Assembly (NCBI GenBank): GCA_032209605.1
Contig: JASFXZ010000009.1
Location: forward strand, 22,183,553-22,247,552
DNA: 64,000 bases
Direction of reading: 5' to 3'
From: Mactromeris polynyma
Lineage: Eukaryota > Mollusca > Bivalvia > Venerida > Mactridae
Shown: piece after piece, positions 34,119 to 47,816 of the stretch
How positions within the stretch are numbered: the stretch's first letter is position 1
How the letters are laid out: every line of letters starts with the position of its first letter
Made by a program: the position numbers and the translations under genes
Notes under the pieces: model-generated
What the model saw: the letters and a program-made list of their open reading frames with translations, nothing else
The model's database searches: none
What the model was told of the DNA's origin: nothing

Positions 34119-35267
34119 CATCCTTATATATCGGTTGTATAAATAAAATGATTTGAACTTCCTAGATAAATTGATTATTGTGTTCAGAATTTAATTGATA
34201 GACAGGCACATAAATGTTTTATCTCGCGAATGGCGCAAGCTTCCTTACAATGAATCGGACGATTAACATACAATTCAGTTTATTTCATGCAATATAAGTC
34301 AAGTCATAATACATGACATAATGCAATAATTAATTTTAAAGATACATATTACAGCCTAATCAACTTACAATACTTGTATTGTGCAAAACATACACGAAAC
34401 ACCCGTCAAATAGTTAAATAGAATTAAATTTACTTTGAATGATATTTGTGAACGAACACAAAGTACAATATGACAATGTACCAATCATTTCATTGTTTTT
34501 TTATTTTACTCATGTAGAGTACGTTTAATTGCGTTTGATTTTGTTTTGAATGACACGTGCGAATTTGTTGTATAGTATATAATTATTTCATTGTTCTGTC
34601 AGGTTAGGTGGCTAGGACTCCACGTGCAATATCATGGTCGTACATACGTCAATTATAGACGTATAATACTTGCAATCAACACTTGATGGTATTGTAAATA
34701 AAACACATAAATGGCATATTTAGTAAGATAAATAATTGTACTGGTGATATTGTCTCGTCAAAAAATAAACTGACAATGTATATTGTAATTATTTACTTGA
34801 ATGAAACATTATACATATATTGAACAACTAATTAATCTGATCCTGAACGACGACTATATCAATTACCATGATCATATTTGTAATTGTCTCTATATAACCC
34901 GATTAAAAGGAAACCTTATTACAGATAATTAGTCAGATGTGAAAGTATGCTAAAATAATCAAGCTATGAGACTGTAAATGATATTTCCACTGATTTATCT
35001 TCGTCCGTCTGTATTTCCGTCCGTCTTCCCGATATAGTGTTTGTCGCTCATTTCTCAATATTTGTATTCTGGACTAACGAAACTTCCCAGGAGTATAAGT
35101 CATAAAATGAATCAGGTTTCGAATCATGACAATGGATGATTTTATCAGGAGTTTAATATGATGTTGATATATTAGCTAATAGGGAACGCTTTTAGACAAA
35201 ATAGCACACTTTAAAGACTTCAATACATCTTGTTTTAAACTTTTGGATCGAGAGGTATAACACCAAT
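34119..35267. other. No gene recognised
   Basis: AT-rich sequence with no ORF or repeat that I can name. A short family A-like piece (TAGGGAACGC) is at 35181. Confidence 0.4.
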
Positions 35268-35271
35268 ATGA

Positions 35272-35556
35272 TTGTGGACACAAACAGTCATGACAATTAC
35301 AACCATACACAAGCCAACTGGCGAACAAAGGATGTCCCCCATCCCTTCTCCCCCATCACTGCTGCTGTTGGCGTATAGGAAAAAGCGCATCGCTTTATTT
35401 ACGCTGCACAGCATTTATACATGGATATTGCTTAATTCCATATATACCAATAGTATAACTACCACAAACCAGTCAGAGTCTGCCATATCCCCCGCCGAAA
35501 GAAATACTGAAAATACTGAGGAAACTAAAGTGTATGATAGCGAAAGTTTCATGTGA
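35272..35556 (+). CDS. Unidentified open frame, doubtful
   Basis: Ninety-four codons, no convincing start (TTG at 35272; in-frame ATG at about 35290). It has a Pro/Ser/Leu stretch (SPIPSPPSLLLLAY), a basic YRKKR, and a polar acidic C-terminus (SPAERNTENTEETKVYDSES). The overlapping frame from the ATG at 35268 also looks coding-like for 36 codons (MIVDTNSHDNYNHTQANW). The pair could be one frameshifted exon. No family recognised and no clear splice sites; could be chance. Confidence 0.2.
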   Translation: MWTQTVMTITTIHKPTGEQRMSPIPSPPSLLLLAYRKKRIALFTLHSIYTWILLNSIYTNSITTTNQSESAISPAERNTENTEETKVYDSESFM

Positions 35557-37898
35557 TAACGTTAAATAGCAAACAAGTGATATCACTAAGTACAGCTTTG
35601 TAGTGTTTTCTATATGCAAAAACTTTGCAATTAAACATTGTTTAGTGTTTGATTTCTAATCAATATATGTTAAACGGTTTAACATGTGAACATGTTTTTT
35701 GTTAGTACGAAAAATATTCATGCGTCCGTTTAGAATTTCAATTATAATCAATTTAAGTCATTCATCAAATTAAAAATCATATGCGCTCAGCTTCACAAAC
35801 CTCCACAAATGACAATTACAGATATTTCCAAAGCTTCAAACGGACAACGCATCAATTATTGTAATGTGTGGTCTTGGCTTTTTTCTCTCATTATAGTATA
35901 ACAAGCTATGAATCTTGAAGTCACGTGGATTCAGCAGTATTAAATTACAGCCAACCTTGATGTCGCCGTACAATTTATTTTTTCTTAAGTTCCAGTTTCA
36001 GAAAACTATATCTCAAAAACGTTTGTTACTCTCCTCATGTGATACACTGAGCCTCGGTATCATGTATTTAGATTAAGTGGATGGTATTAGATGGGGAGTT
36101 AATCAGCTACTAATGGCAATCCCCGTTTCAAATTATTACAATAAGTCAATTTTCATACAAATATCACCATTAATCACACAGTAATCGTATTGGTTCCTTT
36201 GATGAACAACAAGGGAATACACTTGTAAATAGCATCGCAAATTTATGTGAGATAAAAAAGAGACGACACAAGAATATTAGGACATTTTAATTATCAGAAT
36301 GATTGGATGAATTCTCTGCTGAGCATGACATTATAAATCCTGATACCCAGCCTAAAGTGATATTATGGTATAGAGGATTTTCAAAAAAAGCTATAGTCGC
36401 TAATCTACCAAAAGCTTTATAAATGTCGAGTAAATACCTGAAACATGTCAGGTTGTAAAAGAAAGTCATCGTTTAATATTACCGAAGAAAAGTTGGCATA
36501 CCATGAGGGACGCGTGATCCATATAGATAAGACAGACATACTGGTCACTCAATAGTTCAGCATTTAACCCGTAGTAGTTGCCTCTTGTTTATTGAAATGG
36601 ACGATATGATACTTTTTTCGTCGGTGCCGTATGTTGCTCACTTTTGCTACCGTTGAGTCACCGCGGCGCGAGAGCCAACCAATTCTACAATTTAATGTTC
36701 ATGCAAACTTTGTTTGAACACTGATTTGTACGTTGTAAGCGCTGGCCTTAAATGAATAAATTCGTCCTTTCTAAATTATGATTTGAATGTATAATGCGTA
36801 TCTATGATTGTGCTACACATCCTTACGGACAGTCACAAGAAATTTAATTACTGACGAATTATTGTCGCAGTTTTATGCACTTTTTACATCAAAGTAATAA
36901 TGTTATTTTAATCAGATAAAGTCAACCGTAGTGCCTACATCGATGCGAAAGTTTTAATACCTTTTAATACCTTTGATACAGTTTAAAATAAACATGCTCA
37001 ATTATTACTGATTTTACAATACTTCGATAATACAAATACAATAATTTATATAATTATGTCAAAAAGGATTTGCCAATGGAGTCCGCCAGCTGCGAAAGTC
37101 ACATGACCATTGTTTACATCTGAAACACACTATAACGCGATCCCCGAATCGGCATCTGTTTGTTTCAAAGTTTTAAACCATCTTCGCGAGAAAATGACTT
37201 GTATAGTCAACACACGATAAGTTTAGACTAATGGTAAAAAATACCCTCTGAAATTAATATGGGGGCACATTGGATAACGCGATCATTTGTTTACAAACAA
37301 GTCACAAGGTCTATTCCAAAATCTAGCTATCAGCAGTCCCAGGTGTTCCGTACCAATGGCGCTTTGGTTAATATATAGTACATAGCCCAAACGATGCGCT
37401 GAATTGATAGCTTCAATACAGCGCTTCGGCGTAGAAGAACACTATAACTATGCTTTTTCTATATTGATATTTCTTCGTATTTGAAACAAAAGTGGCTTTT
37501 GTGCATGCTATAGTTTCTGCAGTATCTAAATAACTTCAAACTCGTCATTGTACAAACCAGAATATGTGAACTGCTCAAACGTCTCATCTACTGTTTGTTT
37601 GTCTGCGAAAACCACACAACATGATATCTTCCAGAATTTAATAGCCACAGCGGGTTCCCTCATGATCAAATTACCACCAGCTTCCCATCAAAACAAACAT
37701 TATGTTTTTCAATTAGAATTGTTAATTACTTTAATCGCATTCTGGTGTTTTTGTCAGATTCGTAATTAACATTTAAACAATGTGTCACATGTGTCGCGTG
37801 AACGAGTTCCCTTATGTGAATCTTTTCTACTTGTCAATTTGTGAAAATTTAAATAGATTTCTCAAGTTTCTTGAGAGAAGCATCCTACAATAAAGTAA
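35557..37898. other. No gene recognised
   Basis: AT-rich sequence with no supported exon. The short frames at 36287-36469 and 37548-37769 carry no motif. Confidence 0.45.
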
Positions 37899-37924
37899 TA
37901 TGTGGTGTGGTGTGGTGTGGTGTG
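37899..37924. repeat. Pentanucleotide microsatellite (TGTGG)n
   Basis: About five uninterrupted units of TGTGG. Confidence 0.9.
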
Positions 37925-38619
37925 TCATCTGCTTGGAGTACATGTAGTTATACTTCTGTCGGCTCTATTTCTCATTAACCACATTTTGTTCTGGAACATT
38001 TTTATCCTTGGTAATGCCGCATTGTCTGTTTTGATGAATTTCATCTATCTTGAAATCAGAAACAAACCCATTAATAAACCAATAACGAAAGGTTAAGTAA
38101 CAGAAAGACGCGTGTAAACGTCGGAGTACAGAGACACGTATGCGGGGCTACTGTTATTGTTGCATGCTCAAATAATTATATATTTGTGATCTCTTGAAAT
38201 GTTGATATTGATGTTCGAGTTTTATGTTTCCGTCTGTGAGATTTCCACCACAATGTAATTATTTGCATGCAATGGAACCAATTGTCTGGAACAAAAAATA
38301 TTAAAAGTTGTCCAAGTATTGTTTACGTTATATGCGCTACACTATTCCATTTGATATTACAAGGCGGAAGTGTAAAACAATGCAAATCATCTCATGTGGT
38401 TTTGATATTATCTGTGTAAATCAGATTGTTTTATTTCAGGAAATAACCTTGTATTACAACATGACTATCATGATTTATGTAGCCAAATTAATTTGAAAAT
38501 CCTCCATTTTTGGATCATGAAAAATCTAATGAAACATTGGTAGACTGAATTTATTCCTTTGTAACCATAGGCCTACCGTATGGACTCATAATAGAGCCAT
38601 AGTTGCCACGTCACTAACC

Positions 38620-38730
38620 TACGACAATGCCTCCCCACAGAGACCCAAGGGAAACAACATCCTACAAAACATGAGGGACTGAGGGGGTGGGAGGGTAAAC
38701 ACGTATGGGAATGGGGATGCAAGAAGTGGT
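38620..38730 (+). repeat. Dispersed repeat family A
   Basis: Contains CGACAATGCCTCCCCACAG, CCCAAGGGAAACAACATCC and GGGTGGGAGGGTAAACACG. It is one of the best-preserved copies of the family in this window. Confidence 0.65.
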
Positions 38731-38790
38731 CCGGTCGTTTATTAACAACCATGGAGAATTTAGGGGGAAATAAAGTTGGGTTTATTGATG

Positions 38791-41540
38791 TAATACATTC
38801 AGTTAGTCGGTTTTGATCATAAGTACGATACAAACGTACTGATAATGTGTCATCCTCATTCTCCTCTTCGTTTCATGAAAGCTGCGTGACATAATTGTTT
38901 CGCTTTTCAGATGGCTCAAGTTAGTTTTCAACGGCACAAATTGCATCTCATTTTGCAAAAATACCTTATGATGTCTTATTTATTGCAATTTATGACAAAT
39001 TCATCGAAATAAAACTGTTTTCCCCCTGCCAGAATGTCATCCCTTACCAGATATGTAAAACGTTTTTAATATACAATAAACATATAGTTCTGCTTAAATG
39101 AAGACGCTATACAAAGTGACATGATCAGTGAAAGCGCATCGTGCAACGCGTCTTACAACAATGCTATATGCGACAATATGACTCGACATTACATTGCTAG
39201 ACAACATCCCGACATTGAATCGTTGCCACGGTTGCACGTACGGGGTTCGTATTATCGATGAAAATGTGTTTGAAAAAAAAAACATATTTAAATCAAGTCC
39301 TGAGTCTCTGTTTGATAGCGTAAATTGTATTGTTGATCCTTCTGTAATTACGTGAGTACAAGGCGTAAATATGTTGACCTTGTCAAATGTAACTTTACAG
39401 TAGGATGATAATTTGTGCGGTTTAAATCCGAAATAAACATTTATCATAATGTGCTTTGTTTTGTTCTGATATTTCTGTCAATTTTATCCACATTAAGAAG
39501 TTAATTTGTTCTGAGGAACGGTCGTAGGTTTATTGTCTGACAATCCTAAGTGTGGTATAAGCTTTTAGACTTAGAATGTGTTTTGAAACGCACAGCAGGT
39601 CTCCAGACGATTAATTAACCGCACTATATTAAAGAAAAAAACTCTTTCATTAATACAAAGTAATCTATACGTATCTTACGTTACATAAAACAATAACAAC
39701 AATTCATAAACTATTTTTTGAGAATATATATAGACAACGGTGATCTCCTAACTGTGATACAAGCATGTCATAGTAAGCTTATATACAACGTACTTTAGCA
39801 ACTGTTGTTAAATAATACCCACACTTAAGGAGATAACGCGTGATTTGGATGTTGGTAATTTTCTGAAACATATAGGACTGGTTTATGACAAAATATTGAC
39901 CTTTGAATTCTTCTGCCAATGTTCCCCGCACCTACGAAATTAATTTTGATAGGGCAAGCCTGAGTTAAATATTGCTAATATACTTACGCTAATACGTTTT
40001 GCTCATGGGGAAATGTTCTCATAACGCCCCAAGAAAACTAAACTACAGACGACACACTAGACGGAAGCAAACATTCGAAATATGCTGCAGGAAGTACTTT
40101 GATAGACAACATTGTTGATTACGAAAGTGCTGCCGTAATGGAATGCAGGAAAATTGTAGCGCCTGGATTAGTTTAATACGCGAGAGTGTCTGAGAGTTGA
40201 GAACTTAAAAAAGAAGACTGTTATTGACATACGTCTTTTCATGCAAATATACACTTATCACCATTATAAACGCAACTGTTTTATTTGGCTTCATTTTGTA
40301 CATGGTGTAAAAACCTACCAATAGTTGCACATTATTAACATAATTTTATTGTTAAAACAGTATTGAAACTATGGACCAATAATTCATATTTCATGATTCA
40401 ATCAAGTTTATGAAATTAACTTAATGAATTAATACAGAATAATTTCTTCTTTATGTCATGTTTTGTAGCAGACCGTTTTGGTTGCTTTTATAATGGTTTT
40501 AAGTATACAACGTTATATAAAAGATTAAATGTTGTAAACATGTAATTGATCTTGTTTTCATTTTTCATTGTTATATGAAAACATTACTGAAATTAAGTGT
40601 GAACATACACACATCTAATTATATATTCTGCTCACTTGTAAGTCACCTTCCAAATATGAAGAGTATGTATGAGAAGTTGTGCTGCCGATAACGCGAGCCT
40701 ACGATTGTAAGTACGTTATAAAGTTGTATTCATTAGCATTGAGGGATACCAATTCTAGTGTTAACCTGTATTGTCTAAAATTCTTCTACATGCACAATTG
40801 TACGAGCATGTTTTAAGTCGACTCGAGTTTCCATACAGCCGCATAGAAGAATAGAAAAACAACATAGATTTCAAGTGATTTGCCAGGCATAGCATTTACC
40901 ATTGCTTTTATATATCTATATACATGGTGTTAAAATGTTCGTTCACAAAATTTGAATTTTGATATTTTTCTAGATACCCTTTCCATCTCTGTCGCTATGG
41001 TCCAATAATTTACTTCTGCGTAAGACTTAGAGTTCTTAAGAAAACAGATATTCACTTAAATGTACACATACTGTATATAGCATGATTTATATTGATACAT
41101 TTGTTAAAATGATTCCCTCCGCGATCATTATTATTTGTGTTGCATGTGGTCTTTTCACAAACAGTCATGTTATCAGTAATTTACAACCCAGCATTGAACA
41201 GTTGCTTTTTATTTTCCAGTCATTACTCCATAGTCCGTATAAGGAAGTATAATGTTCCGTGCATCCCGTGTCCTCTATAGATCTTATCGTGTTTTTTATA
41301 ATGATTTGATATAAATACCACTCCGTGATGGCATAAACAATTACCAACGATATCATATGGATTGCAAATACGTACAATACACCTTCTTTTATGGGTCCAA
41401 TTGTTGTTGTTTTTTTATAATAGAAGATAATTGCCGAGGATACTTGAGTTTATCATTCGTTCTTATAAGATTTAGGGACAATTAAGCACACACTTAAGAC
41501 TTCATTGTGTTAATTGAATATCTTTTTATGATATCGATGT
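38791..41540. other. No gene recognised
   Basis: AT-rich noncoding sequence. The 117-codon minus-strand frame at 39094-39447 has no motif or splice context that I can support. Confidence 0.45.
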
Positions 41541-41543
41541 ATG

Positions 41544-42187
41544 TTTAGCTCACCTAAGAACAGTGTGCCCAATGTGAGATTTTATGATCGGTATTTGTCC
41601 GGCGTCTGCCCGTCCGTCCGTCCGTCCGTCGACATTTCTTTAAAAAACATCTCCTCTGAAACCATTAGGCAGAATTTAATGAAACTTTTCTCAAAGCTTC
41701 AAGTGGTGACACACTACAAATAACAACAAGGCGTCGCGATTGAACAACAACAACAACAAAAACAAAATGGCCGACTTTCCTGATTTGCTTCTTAAAACAT
41801 ATCCTCTGAAACCACTGTATGGAATTGCACAAACTTTAAGGGAAAGGTTACTAGGATGACACTCTACAAAAAATATATAGTGGAAACTTCAACAATCTTC
41901 TTATCAATAACTACTGACCCGATTGTGATATAACTTCATACAAATATTCCTTAGTTGACCCTCCTCTACCAAGATAATTATCTTGTTCTTGGAAATTACA
42001 AAACTTTTCTTGTATACATTATAATTATACTGAAGTGATATTCTTAACATCCTGCAAATCAAAAGTTGTGCTATCGTTGTGAGAATATTTACTTCAACGA
42101 AAGTTTCATTCTATGACGCAGGACCAAAGCACCAAACATTTCAGGCGCTCAGGTGAGCGATTAAAGGCCATCATGGCCCTCTTGTTT
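41544..42187. repeat. Bivalve-type dispersed repeat with inverted AGCTCACCT ends
   Basis: Starts TTTAGCTCACCTAAG and ends AGGTGAGCGATTAAAGGCC followed by ATCATGGCCCTCTTGT. The ends are short inverted repeats, and the 3' end has a GGCC-ATCAT-GGCC hairpin. A (CGTC)n microsatellite lies at 41608-41629. Two internal AACATMTCCTCTGAAACCA motifs (41646 and 41798) show an internal duplication. A minus-strand fragment of the same family is at 13.71 kb. I associate this repeat with bivalves. A hairpin near one end raises a Helitron-like origin, but I cannot confirm it. Confidence 0.65.
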
Positions 42188-42730
42188 GAATAATTATAGT
42201 TGGTTTTTTCTCTGTTCATTTCATAGGGTCGTTGTTAAGATATGAATTACTGCGTCTTTAAGCACAACAATCAAATTACACAGACACCTAAATCACATAT
42301 GAATACTGACGTTAACGTCATACTGAATCGGAAAACATTTTCCGTATTAGTTACGCAGGTGTTGTAGATTCCTTTTTGTCAAATATCTGACAAATTATGA
42401 TTTAACTAATGGGATATCTTTGACAGTTTTCTATGATTTGTTTGTCGTTTCTAGCAGTATATTCAGACATACGTCAGCAAAATATTTAATGACCAAGACC
42501 TATTATACTCGTTATCTCGTCTATTCAGTACAACATTGAGTGTAACACAACTATGATTGTCATTACCACTGATATAACAACCTTTCAATAGAAAAAAAGG
42601 AGACAAAAGGAAATTAACTAGATATCCATGGACGTTGAAGACCCCAGAAAATGGTATTATATTACATAAGCAGCGGTTGGATTTGTATTACTGTCAGTAG
42701 CACACTTGTATTCTTCATCAATTTTCTTTA

Positions 42731-43333
42731 GTGTTGTATAGCTTAATATATGTCTTGTTGTATAGCTTATCATATGTCTTGTTGTATAGCTTATCATGTG
42801 TCTTGTTGTATAGCTTATAATGTGTCTTGTTGTATAGCTTATCATGTGTCTTGTTGTATAGCTTATCATATGTCTTGTTGTATAGCTTATCATGTGTCTT
42901 GTTGTATAGCTTATCATTTGTCTTGTTGTATAGCTTATCGTTTGTCTTGTTGTATAGCTTATCGTGTGTCTTGTTGTATAGCTTATCATGTGTCTTGTTG
43001 TATAGCTTTTCATGTGTCTTGTTGTATAGCTTATCATTTGTCTTGTTGTATAGCTTATCATGTGTCTTGTCGTATAGCTTATCATGTGTCTTGTTGTATA
43101 GCTTATCATGTGTCTTGTTGTATAACTTATCATATGTCTTGTTGTATAGCTTATCATGTGTCTTGTTGTATAGCTTATCGTTTGTCTTGTTGTATAGCTT
43201 ATCGTGTGTCTTGTTGTATAGCTTATCATGTGTCTTGTTGTATAGCTTATCATGTGTCTTGTTGTATAGCTTATCATGTGTCTTGTTGTATAGCTTATCA
43301 TGTGTCTTGTTGTATAGCTTATCATGTGTCTTG
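42731..43333. repeat. 24-bp minisatellite, about 25 copies
   Basis: Unit TGTCTTGTTGTATAGCTTATCA plus two variable bases. Copies are highly similar; most differences are at a few positions (CATAT, CATGT, CATTT, CGTTT). Because 24 is a multiple of three and the unit lacks stops in several frames, long frames run through on both strands (for example a repeated 8-residue MISYTTRH). These are by-products of the repeat, not proteins. Confidence 0.95.
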
Positions 43334-44454
43334 AAGGTCTTAAGTACAATTGTCTATGCTGGTTCCATGTAGATAAGATAATTCAGTCGTTAAAAAATAT
43401 ATACAATTCTTATTGTAGTCACTGTTATGATCAGTATGGTCACAGCTGCGTCACGACCATGACCTTGTTCATGTTGACAATAAATTCATGAAAATACTTT
43501 TCAATTTGTTGGTAATTGACAAAACAAATTGTAACTCAACCTACGTTTCATGTATATATAAAATCGAAATAGTCTTGTTAAAAACACCATATACATCTAC
43601 ATGCAACCACTGGCAATCCTATTCTGCTAAAATAATCATTTGACGGAAGTGTGAAAGGGGTACCACAGCGTTGTGTTACATGTGACGGTTCAATCCTACG
43701 CATTCGGAGAAAAGAATACTGAGATGGCTCTAATGACTTCAGTATTATCGTTTAAATGTTTGTAAAAATATGTTTTAATCAATTTATGCGTCGTGTCCTG
43801 GTATTTAGCACATTTATTTCTTATTTTGTGACTTATAGTATATATACTTTCGGTATTTAGTTATCCATGCAATATTTATATTATATATTATTATAATTAT
43901 ACATATTGTATAATCATGCATTAGCCTACATTTCTACTTACATTGGGGAACTGAACGATTATAATTATATCATATACTTATATTTTTAATTCTGAAATAA
44001 TCAGACCCATAATTCTGCTGTATTTGATTCTGACAGTTCAATGTACATGTAATTTGTTTAAACGTACTCGTAACAATACGTATAAGTGTGTAGGTATAAA
44101 TATGAACGTATCTCGGTAAATATTGGTCTGATCTTGCTGAAATATTCAACACATATAGCGTAGAAGCCTGCCATAATGTTTTATACATTTCATTCCATAC
44201 ATCCACAAATTGAACTAATAAAATCATTAAATGTGATGCTACCATAACAAAGCAATACTGCAGCTCCCACTTAAAGATGTTCTGGTTGATTGGAAAGAGT
44301 CTAACAGCGCATGTGCCAACCCTGACTCAACACAACGTACTATTTAAATTAATAAAGACCAAAGAATCATGATCTACACGTAGCCAATAACCAAATATAC
44401 TAAATTCAGTGTAGAAATGCCAATCAATAAAACATTTTGAACAACAAGGACTTA
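43334..44454. other. No gene recognised
   Basis: AT-rich noncoding sequence; no supported exon or named repeat. Confidence 0.45.
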
Positions 44455-44618
44455 TAAAGGTACTTAACACTCTCGATGACCGCTTCCCGGGCTACTAACC
44501 AATATTCACGGCAAATTCCAGGCATTATAAGGTTGTAATCAAACCCTACTCAAGGCGGGTGAGGAGTCCAGTACTCAATTATCCGACCACTATACTTCCC
44601 TACGCCGCTCTTTCAAAC
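44455..44618 (-). mobile_element. tRNA-related SINE, family C, minus copy
   Basis: Its reverse complement contains GGGAAGTATAGTGGTCGGAT and GGTTAGTAGCCCGGGAAGCG then GTCATCGAGAGTG. It matches the plus-strand copy at 59.24-59.42 kb in order. The head resembles a tRNA box A region; box B is decayed (GGTTTGATTAC). Confidence 0.6.
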
Positions 44619-45476
44619 TCTGTGAAGATTAATTTATACTGATTTAGATAAATGTGTTCTGACAGACATGATACAAATAATGTGGCTGTGTATATATAGA
44701 TGTTTACGGGTTAATGTGTGACTGAATTTGTGTTGCGAAAAAATAGTTTTGAGCGAATGTCGGTATTTAATTATCCATGCACCGTGCATAAATGACGAAA
44801 ATGAAACTAAAGCAAATGTAAAACCAACAGTAAACAGAAAATTCATTTATATTCATTCTTTAATTATTAAACTCCGATCTATTCACTGCGTGTGAGGTAG
44901 TGATATAATACCGAATACATTGGGTGTTCCTGTTGTCTATAGCTATCTAAATCAATGTTAAACAAGACTTTCCTCCAAACGTAATCACGGTGCCACCCTG
45001 GGTTTAAAACAAGTTTCAGAACCAAGAGAAATTGGTTTCTGTGTTTAGCTAAGCAATTTAATTTTGTCTGGGATTTTTAAGGTCGTAAATAGATCTATAA
45101 TTATTTATGATAGCTGTTTTAGACTGTGGTATCTTGAAGTTATTAAAATCGGTGTGTTTGCCGCGAATTCGGTAAATGTTTTTGTTTCCAGTAGCTAAAG
45201 TTTAAATATGTTTTTGGTATATTTATGGTACCAAATATATCCAAACTATTACAGACATTTTGTATATACAAGCACAGTACATTAAAGTGGGGCAAAATGC
45301 TTTATTGTCAAATAAATATAAAACGACACACTTCAGTGAATTAAAGCTGTTTCCGTAAACAGCAAGACTGATTAAACACGTTTACCCATGTGTTCAAATG
45401 GAAATAGACATTTTACAACATGAAATAAACCACATTTGGTTGTTTCTAACTATTTTCATTTCATACATTTATACTA

Positions 45477-45660
45477 CAGTCGGACCTTGTTTATTCTTCA
45501 ATCTTCTTTCCGAATACTTGGTATCATCCGAAATAAATATCAGGTCCCGATGTATCTTCTAATTCTAAGCCACGTCGAATTGAAACGGGCTATTCGAAAC
45601 CATGTATTATTCCAATTAAAGTTTCGGACTCGGTGAATCCGAATGAACGAGGTCTGACAG
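45477..45660. mobile_element. Pogo/Tc1-like MITE, copy 1
   Basis: Left end CAGTCGGACCTTGTTTATTC; right end GAATGAACGAGGTCTGACAG, nearly its inverse. TA at 45475-45476 and 45661-45662 fits a TA target duplication. It shares about 180 bp with the copy at 59417-59592. The pogo/Tigger assignment rests on the CAGTCRNACCTCGTT-style terminus. Confidence 0.75.
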
Positions 45661-45662
45661 TA

Positions 45663-47503
45663 TTTGAGAAATAAGCTGACGTTTAATTGCATATTTCGTA
45701 CATACCAAGTCACGTTCTCATAAATATTTAACAACTAGGCCATGTTCATGGTTCCGACCCATTAGCTTTTTTAAAACCAACGGGCCCTACTATGGGTACA
45801 CAGGTTATTGTATTTCACTACATTATACTACTCTGTATTGCGTTTTAGTGCTTGAAGCACTTACAAATTATGCGCAACTTTTATCGTTTTATTTAATAAT
45901 TGGTCTGAGAGTTTAAAGAAAAACATTTACCATACAGTTGCCTGTGGTTGTTTTACAACGGTGAATATAAAAAAAACTATTGATTGTAAAGTGACTCAAA
46001 TGCAATGTAGCTATAAATTGATGTAAACTCATGTTACCCGTGTATAACCGTGTATCGTATATAACTCGCCCCAGGTTGTAAATTTAAGTGATTCCGTATA
46101 TGGTCGACAATTTTCGTCATTATTATTGGGGATGGACAATAATTCACTCGGCTCACCTCGGTCTTATGCACAGGATTATATATCTCGTACGAGACGGAAT
46201 TTCCGATAATAGCTGATTGGTCAAGAAGTATGAATAGACGTTTTAGTGGAACTTTTGAAGCTTAATGTAAAAAATCGTCTATAATCCCAATTCCTCTTCT
46301 GCCAGGTGTATGTAATAAACGTTTGTGTACATATTTCACAGATTCCAATTCTGATTGCTATCTCAATAATGATTTAAATAGTTCTGAATATTCTGAGCCT
46401 TTAATACTACATAAATAATGTTAACCATACATCTACACATATTCTCGTCAAGAGCGCACATTCGCCATTTTTGGATGGTACCGTTCAGGTACCGTCTATA
46501 GTAGAGTGACAATTTGAGAGGCATATATCAAAAACAAATACAATACAATATCAGTTGGTTCCCGTTTTCAAAAGACTTAAAGCCGGGAACCTGCTAAAAC
46601 GTCCACATCCGAAGTTCTCACAACGAAGTTTAAATGTAGTCTCAAATTTCACCTAACGAAGTAATACCAGTATCATAAATGATTCAAGACAACGAAATGT
46701 TGAAAAATTGATGTGCTTAAGTGGGTTCTATCAAGTTCAAAGGGTTTTAAAACGTGTTCAGTAACGATGGTTGTTTTTGCGCATTGATTTGCGGAGGTCG
46801 CAAACCATCTGACATATTTACACATACTTTGATATTATAAAACTATTTAGTTACAAAACGGAACTATGCAACGAGTTGCCAGCTTGGCTACAGAGACGAG
46901 TGATACCGTCCCACAGCACCTTCTGTGCTTTGATTATTTAGGGCGTATTACTTCGAATATCAGTTTTCAGTAACGTATATATACAGTGTGATTTTAACAT
47001 ATTAATATTGAGTTATGCATCTTCGACGGAGGGAGGCGTTTCAGACAGATGAGTAGTGATATTCATTTTCTGACCACTAATTCATAATTGCGATGTTTCT
47101 GTAGGACCTTTTATCGTCAGAATAACGGCGAATGTCTAAATAAACTACAAAAACAATACAAAGCGATATCTTTGCGGAATAAAGCTTGTATCGTCGGTTT
47201 AAAAACACGTAAAAACCGCCTACAACTGCTCGATTTTAATCGTTTTGAAATGTCATGAGTACTTAAGAAGATAATGTATGCATAATATTTCTTCTAGGTG
47301 TTCTCCATATGATATCTGAAGATGGTCGATGTACTTTCAATGATTTATCTAGATATTTCGATATAATTACATCACCTATTTAAAACATGTCGTCGTTACA
47401 AAAAAATGATATATTTTGCAACTCAACTTGTTGTCCAGTTAAAACAAACCAGCATACAAAATTAACAACATTGCAATTACTTATAAAATATTCATTTTTC
47501 CAG
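45663..47503. other. No gene recognised
   Basis: AT-rich noncoding sequence. A short patch at about 46140-46230 (TCACTCGGCTCACCTCGGTC, AGCTGATTGGTCAAG) looks like a piece of another dispersed repeat, but only one copy is present here. Confidence 0.4.
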
Positions 47504-47816
47504 AATGAAGATGAAAACATATCTGTGCAATTATTGCGAGCGTGACTTCGATATTTAACTGTACAATTGTATATATAGGCATGCAGAACAGTGTCTGAAG
47601 TATAGAGAGCTGGAACATAAAAGTTTTATGATGTACAAACATCTTTCTTCAACAAAAAACGGATCAATACATTATACATTATTTTTATTTTTAACTATAG
47701 TAGATATATTTTTCATGTTTGTTATGTTAAACCAATGTACAAAAAATGAGGATAATATTACTTTAAATGGTGTAAAATGCAGCTATCATATAAGTATGAG
47801 AAAAAGTAAACAATAA
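47504..47816 (+). pseudogene. C2HC zinc-finger-like exon with one internal stop
   Basis: Preceded by a good acceptor (TTCATTTTTCCAG|AATG). From ATG 47505 it reads MKMKTYLCNYCERDFDI, then TAA at 47556-47558. It continues in frame as LYNCIYRHAEQCLKYREL and on to a stop at 47816. C-x2-C followed by H-x3-C gives a single finger-like motif; a hydrophobic segment follows (LFLFLTIVDIFFMFVM). The reading through the stop looks continuous, so I infer a pseudogenised exon or a decayed element-borne zinc finger. The alternative is a genuine 17-residue end. Confidence 0.3.

Noticed and set aside
42731..43333. CRISPR-like array
   Set aside because: Units are contiguous with no unique spacers; the sequence is eukaryotic.
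42657..43372. Long repeat proteins of 181-230 residues on both strands
   Set aside because: Produced by a 24-bp tandem repeat without stops; no start context, no flanking coding sequence.
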